A stretch of 64,000 nt of DNA from Carex sylvatica (lineage: Eukaryota > Streptophyta > Magnoliopsida > Poales > Cyperaceae). Below are positions 61,789 to 64,000 of this stretch, piece by piece. Numbering within the stretch: the stretch's first letter is position 1; each line of letters begins with the position of its first letter. The DNA is taken from NCBI GenBank assembly GCA_964058845.1, contig CAXKVR010000017.1, positions 62,001 through 126,000 on the forward strand, in the 5' to 3' direction. The position numbers were made by a program, and so were the translations under genes. The notes beneath the pieces are model-generated. The model saw only the letters and a list, made by a program, of their open reading frames with translations. It was not told where the DNA came from and did no database searches.

Positions 61789-62185
61789 CTTGCTAGCATG
61801 CTATGCGTAACATAGAGGGCCTCCGTGCAAATGGCTCAATATTTGACTTTTCAAAATTCTAACGGTCGATCCGAACCGTTCATCTTGTTCTACATATTAA
61901 TATGTATTTGGAGACCAAATTTTATATTTTTTGAAATTTTTTTACTATTCTTTTAGATTTATTGAAAATCACTGTTTTTTTATGGTCCATATTTGCTAAA
62001 AATAGTGATTTTCAATCAATCTAAAAAAATTGTAAATAAATTCTAAAACATGAAAAATTTGGTCTCCAAACACATATTAATATGGAGAACAAGATGAACG
62101 GTTCAGATCAACTGTTAGGATTTTAAAAAGTCGAATATTGAGCCGTTGCACGGAGGCCCTCTATGCTACGCGTAGCATGCTAGTA
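61789..62185. mobile_element. Hairpin MITE D
   Basis: Arms begin ttgctagcatgctatgcgta and end tacgcgtagcatgctag; the shared core tttggagaccaaattt and aaatttggtctccaaa is present. Confidence 0.85.
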
Positions 62186-62215
62186 TGTTCCTATACATAT
62201 ATATAAATATATATG

Positions 62216-62555
62216 AGTATGGCTAGGGTGCTATGGGTTGCATAGAGGGCTACGGTGCTACGGCTCAATATTCAAGTTTTCAAAATTCTAACGATCGATC
62301 TGAACCGTTCATCTTGTTCTCCATATTAATATGTGTTTGGAGACCAAATTTTACATTTTAAAAAAAATTTACTATTTTTTTAGACAGTTAGAAAATCAAA
62401 TATCTAAATGGTGCATAATTTTTTAGATCAAGTGATTTTCTACCTATCTAAAAAAACAGTAAAAGAATTTCAAAAAATGTAAAATTTGGATTTTGAAAAT
62501 TCGAATATTGAACCGTAGCACCGTAGCCCTCTATGTAACCCATAGCACCCTAGCC

Positions 62556-62560
<5 letters not shown>
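62216..62560. mobile_element. Hairpin MITE E
   Basis: Left arm starts ggctagggtgctatgggttg; right arm ends caacccatagcaccctagcc after one change (taacccatagcaccctagcc). It is closely similar to MITE C. The right arm lacks part of the pairing sequence (~60 bp near 62490), so the hairpin is damaged. Confidence 0.8.

Positions 62561-62598
<38 letters not shown>
62561..62598. repeat. (CT)n(TA)n microsatellite between two hairpin MITEs
   Basis: A run of about a dozen CT repeats followed by TA repeats; it continues into the end of MITE F. Confidence 0.85.
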
Positions 62599-62599
<1 letters not shown>

Positions 62600-63000
62600 G
62601 TAAGACTACGCTATTTCGTGAATTAATGGGGGTATTTTAATTCGCGCTCATATCTCTAGTTTCGAAGTCCAAATAGCTGATCCAAACCGTTAGATGTTTA
62701 ATCTATATTAAAATGTGCTTGGAGACCAAATTTTATATTTTTTGGAATTTTTTGACTATTTATTAAGATGGTTTGAAAATTATTGTTTTTATTAAAATTC
62801 TACACCATTAAAAAACAACGATTTTCAAACCATCTTAATAATAATAAAAAAATTACAAAAAATATAAAATTTAGTGTCTAAGCACATTTTAATATAGATT
62901 AAACATCTAACGGTTTGAATCGGCTATTTGAAACTTCAAAACTAAAGATACAAGTGCGAATTAAAATACCCCCATTAATTCACGAAGTAGCGTAGCCTTA

Positions 63001-63002
<2 letters not shown>
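62599..63002. mobile_element. Hairpin MITE F
   Basis: Arms agtaagactacgctatttcg and cgaagtagcgtagccttact are inverted complements with one change; the core ttggagaccaaattttatat pairs with its complement near 62870. Flanked on the right by (CT)n(TA)n (63000-63037). Confidence 0.88.
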
Positions 63003-63036
<34 letters not shown>

Positions 63037-64000
63037 TAATGAAAACGTACTTTATTATCTCGATCAGGTCCATTTCGGTGTACGTAGGAATCCTCTGAGG
63101 TAATGCAGCTGGGATTGTTCGATCGATCAATCTGATTCAAATCTAACATGTAATATATTTTAAAGTTTGTGCTAGTATATAATGCAATGTTTAATAGGGA
63201 TTATCGCGTCATAACAGAAAGACTAAAAAAATGCTATCGTGAATTGTGTAGCTATAGTAAAAGATATCTTACATAGCGTATTTTAAAAAAAATTATATTT
63301 TATATTTATATTAATTATTAATATTATCTAAAATCTCATAAAGCAATAAGTAACATTAAATTAATTAAGATATTATAATATTTAAATCGAACCAGTACAA
63401 AGTCGAAATTGTTATTCAAAATATCTCTGATAATATCATAAACAATACATTATTTTATATTCAAAATAACCTAAGTATCATTATATAAACTATCTATTTT
63501 TTTTCTATTCAAAATAATATAAGTATCGTGACATAAACTATCTATTTTTTTTCTATTTAAAAGCAAAAACAATAGGAGTTTTGAAAAAAATTAGTCCTTA
63601 AATTTTTTTTATAATATTTAAAATAGAAAAAAGATATCTCAATTCGTTACTTCTTATAACAATTTCAAATATTTTGAAATGCATAATATTGTGCAATTTT
63701 GTAATTATCTTATTCCATGCATCATAGCACGTTTACACAATTAATCATCAATTTCTGAATTCCGTAATGTTGTCATTAACTTCAAAAAATTTGTTGGCAG
63801 TTTTTTTTAAATTCAACGCTATTATTTGCATGAGGGAAGCTAGCGTGAGGCTCACCAAAAGGGTTTGAAGAACTTAACTCCAAAATTAATTGAATTAACT
63901 TTACATGACAAATTCAAATAATTGAACTGATCACTTCACGACTGATATGTGTGTACATGTAATTTTTTTTAAAAATTATTTAGTACAAAATTAAATACTC
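63003..64000. other. AT-rich non-coding end of the window
   Basis: A (CT)n(TA)n run at 63000-63037, then no gene. A ~58-bp two-copy repeat (ataaactatctattttttt) lies at ~63485-63565. Confidence 0.45.

Overview
This is nuclear DNA from a flowering plant. It is AT-rich, has a 24-exon gene with GT-AG introns, and is full of plant transposons (CACTA, Mutator-like, hAT, LTR elements, hairpin MITEs). The sequence style of the exocyst gene leans towards a monocot, but I cannot name the species.

Left third (1-22336): a tandem array of three copies of one GRAS-family transcription regulator gene of the SCL9/14/33 (LISCL) type, each an intronless 609-codon reading frame. The repeat period between copies 1 and 2 is 8125 bp, and I noticed no difference between them until the last 233 bp. 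Copy 3 is older: 36 of 609 residues differ, and its downstream flank is cut short at about 22336. In front of each gene lies a head-to-head array of ~96-99 bp repeats that can fold back on itself. Copy 3 has about two fewer repeat units.

Middle (22337-39046): a transposon-dense region. It holds LTR-like fragments; a CACTA element (26678-35078, ATA target duplication) with a small non-autonomous LTR retrotransposon nested inside it (30254-32943, AATTC target duplication); and a set of large inverted repeats lying one inside another (35785-39046), themselves hit by small hAT-type elements with 8-bp target duplications.

Right-centre (41093-50118, minus strand): a complete, apparently intact SEC10 exocyst subunit gene. 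All 24 coding exons could be placed; they sum to 2460 nt (819 aa plus stop) without breaking frame.

Right end (50119-64000): no host gene seen. It carries a 3.16 kb Mutator-like element with a 9-bp target duplication and captured exon-like pieces, a broken hAT transposase with a BED zinc finger, a six-copy ~245 bp tandem repeat, and at least six hairpin MITEs with a shared core sequence and (TA)n/(GA)n ends.

The two host loci act in unrelated processes: GRAS proteins in transcriptional regulation, SEC10 in tethering secretory vesicles at the plasma membrane. Nothing in the sequence links them functionally.
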